A stretch of 5,721 bases of DNA from Campylobacterota bacterium (GTDB taxonomy: Bacteria > Campylobacterota > Campylobacteria > Campylobacterales > Sulfurovaceae), in the NCBI GenBank assembly GCA_022600655.1, contig JAHZJZ010000285.1, positions 1 to 5,721 on the forward strand, written 5' to 3'. The first letter of the stretch is position 1. Each line of letters starts with the position of its first letter. Below the pieces are notes generated by a model that did not search any database, was not told the origin of the DNA, and saw only the letters and a program-made list of their open reading frames with translations. A program made the position numbers and the translations under genes. Below are positions 5,359-5,721 of the stretch, piece by piece.

Positions 5359-5721
5359 TTTCGCCCATTATCTTTGGCTTCATATAGGGCATCATCTACA
5401 CGGTTAAAGAGTTGTGCTTTACTGTCATCGGCTTTAAACTGTGTCACCCCAAAACTACAAGTCATTTTTTTAACTATATCAAAAGAGTAACTCTCAATAT
5501 CTTTACGTAGCCTACTTGCTAATAGCTGTGCTTGATGAGCTGTTGAGTATCTTGACAAAATTACAAACTCTTCACCACCCCACCTAGCAAATATATCACT
5601 CTCTCTTAGACCTAGATTGACCAAACGAGCTAACTCTACTAATACTTTATCTCCTGCATTATGACCATAGGTGTCGTTGATACATTTAAAATAGTCTATA
5701 TCAAAAAGAATAATAGAGAAA
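5340..5721 (-). CDS. GGDEF diguanylate cyclase, C-terminal part
   Basis: The minus-strand frame is open from the right edge to the TAG at 5342-5340, giving 126 C-terminal residues; the start and any sensor domain lie outside. It covers most of a GGDEF domain, which makes c-di-GMP from two GTP. Counting from the first complete codon: FSIILFDIDYFKCINDTYGHNAGD (1-24) with the metal and substrate residues Asp7 and Asn15/Asp16, RESD (39-42) as an intact RxxD inhibitory site exactly five residues before the catalytic GGEEF (48-52), then TCSFGVTQF and the terminal DDALYEAKDNGRNQV. The active-site motif is intact, so the domain is predicted to be catalytic and subject to product inhibition. About 35 residues of the domain N-terminus are missing. 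The in-frame TTG at 5624 is internal to the domain and is not the start. Confidence 0.95.
   Translation of the reverse strand, partial: FSIILFDIDYFKCINDTYGHNAGDKVLVELARLVNLGLRESDIFARWGGEEFVILSRYSTAHQAQLLASRLRKDIESYSFDIVKKMTCSFGVTQFKADDSKAQLFNRVDDALYEAKDNGRNQVVLK

Overview
This window looks like a chromosomal segment of a free-living member of the Campylobacterota (Sulfurimonas/Sulfurovum-like). The evidence is AT-rich DNA, TATAAT-type -10 boxes without clear -35 boxes, a cysteine-rich HisS of the type common in this group, and a PdxA with the GDLNGIG N-terminal motif. The assignment rests on remembered family features, not on a search.

Layout: (1) 1-780, minus strand: 5' part of a secreted lipoprotein gene that runs off the left edge. 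It is preceded by a divergent promoter region (781-904). (2) 905-2119: hisS, histidyl-tRNA synthetase. (3) 2182-2728: a two-gene toxin-antitoxin module with a RelE/ParE-like toxin, the genes overlapping by 14 bases. (4) 2751-2820: a 70-bp inverted repeat made of two head-to-head palindromes (REP/REPIN-like) that ends directly at the ribosome binding site of the next gene. (5) 2832-3614: pdxJ. (6) 3716-4324: a small lipoprotein with a YkuD/YafK-type L,D-transpeptidase domain. (7) 4330-4398: a second, unrelated inverted repeat of about the same size. (8) 4423-5358: pdxA. (9) 5340-5721, minus strand: 3' part of a GGDEF diguanylate cyclase gene that overlaps the end of pdxA tail to tail and runs off the right edge.

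PdxA and PdxJ catalyse consecutive last steps of DXP-dependent pyridoxal 5'-phosphate synthesis (PdxA makes the amino-ketone that PdxJ condenses with deoxyxylulose 5-phosphate), and in relatives the two genes are commonly adjacent. Here a cell-wall lipoprotein gene separates them, and each pdx gene has a different hairpin-forming repeat immediately upstream. HisS is housekeeping, the toxin-antitoxin pair looks like an accessory insertion, and the edge genes concern the cell envelope and c-di-GMP signalling.

I found no RNA genes, CRISPR arrays, transposase genes or clear intrinsic terminators. No entirely new multi-gene system is evident. The best leads are the two REPIN-like elements flanking the pdx genes and the poorly characterised lipoprotein at the left edge.
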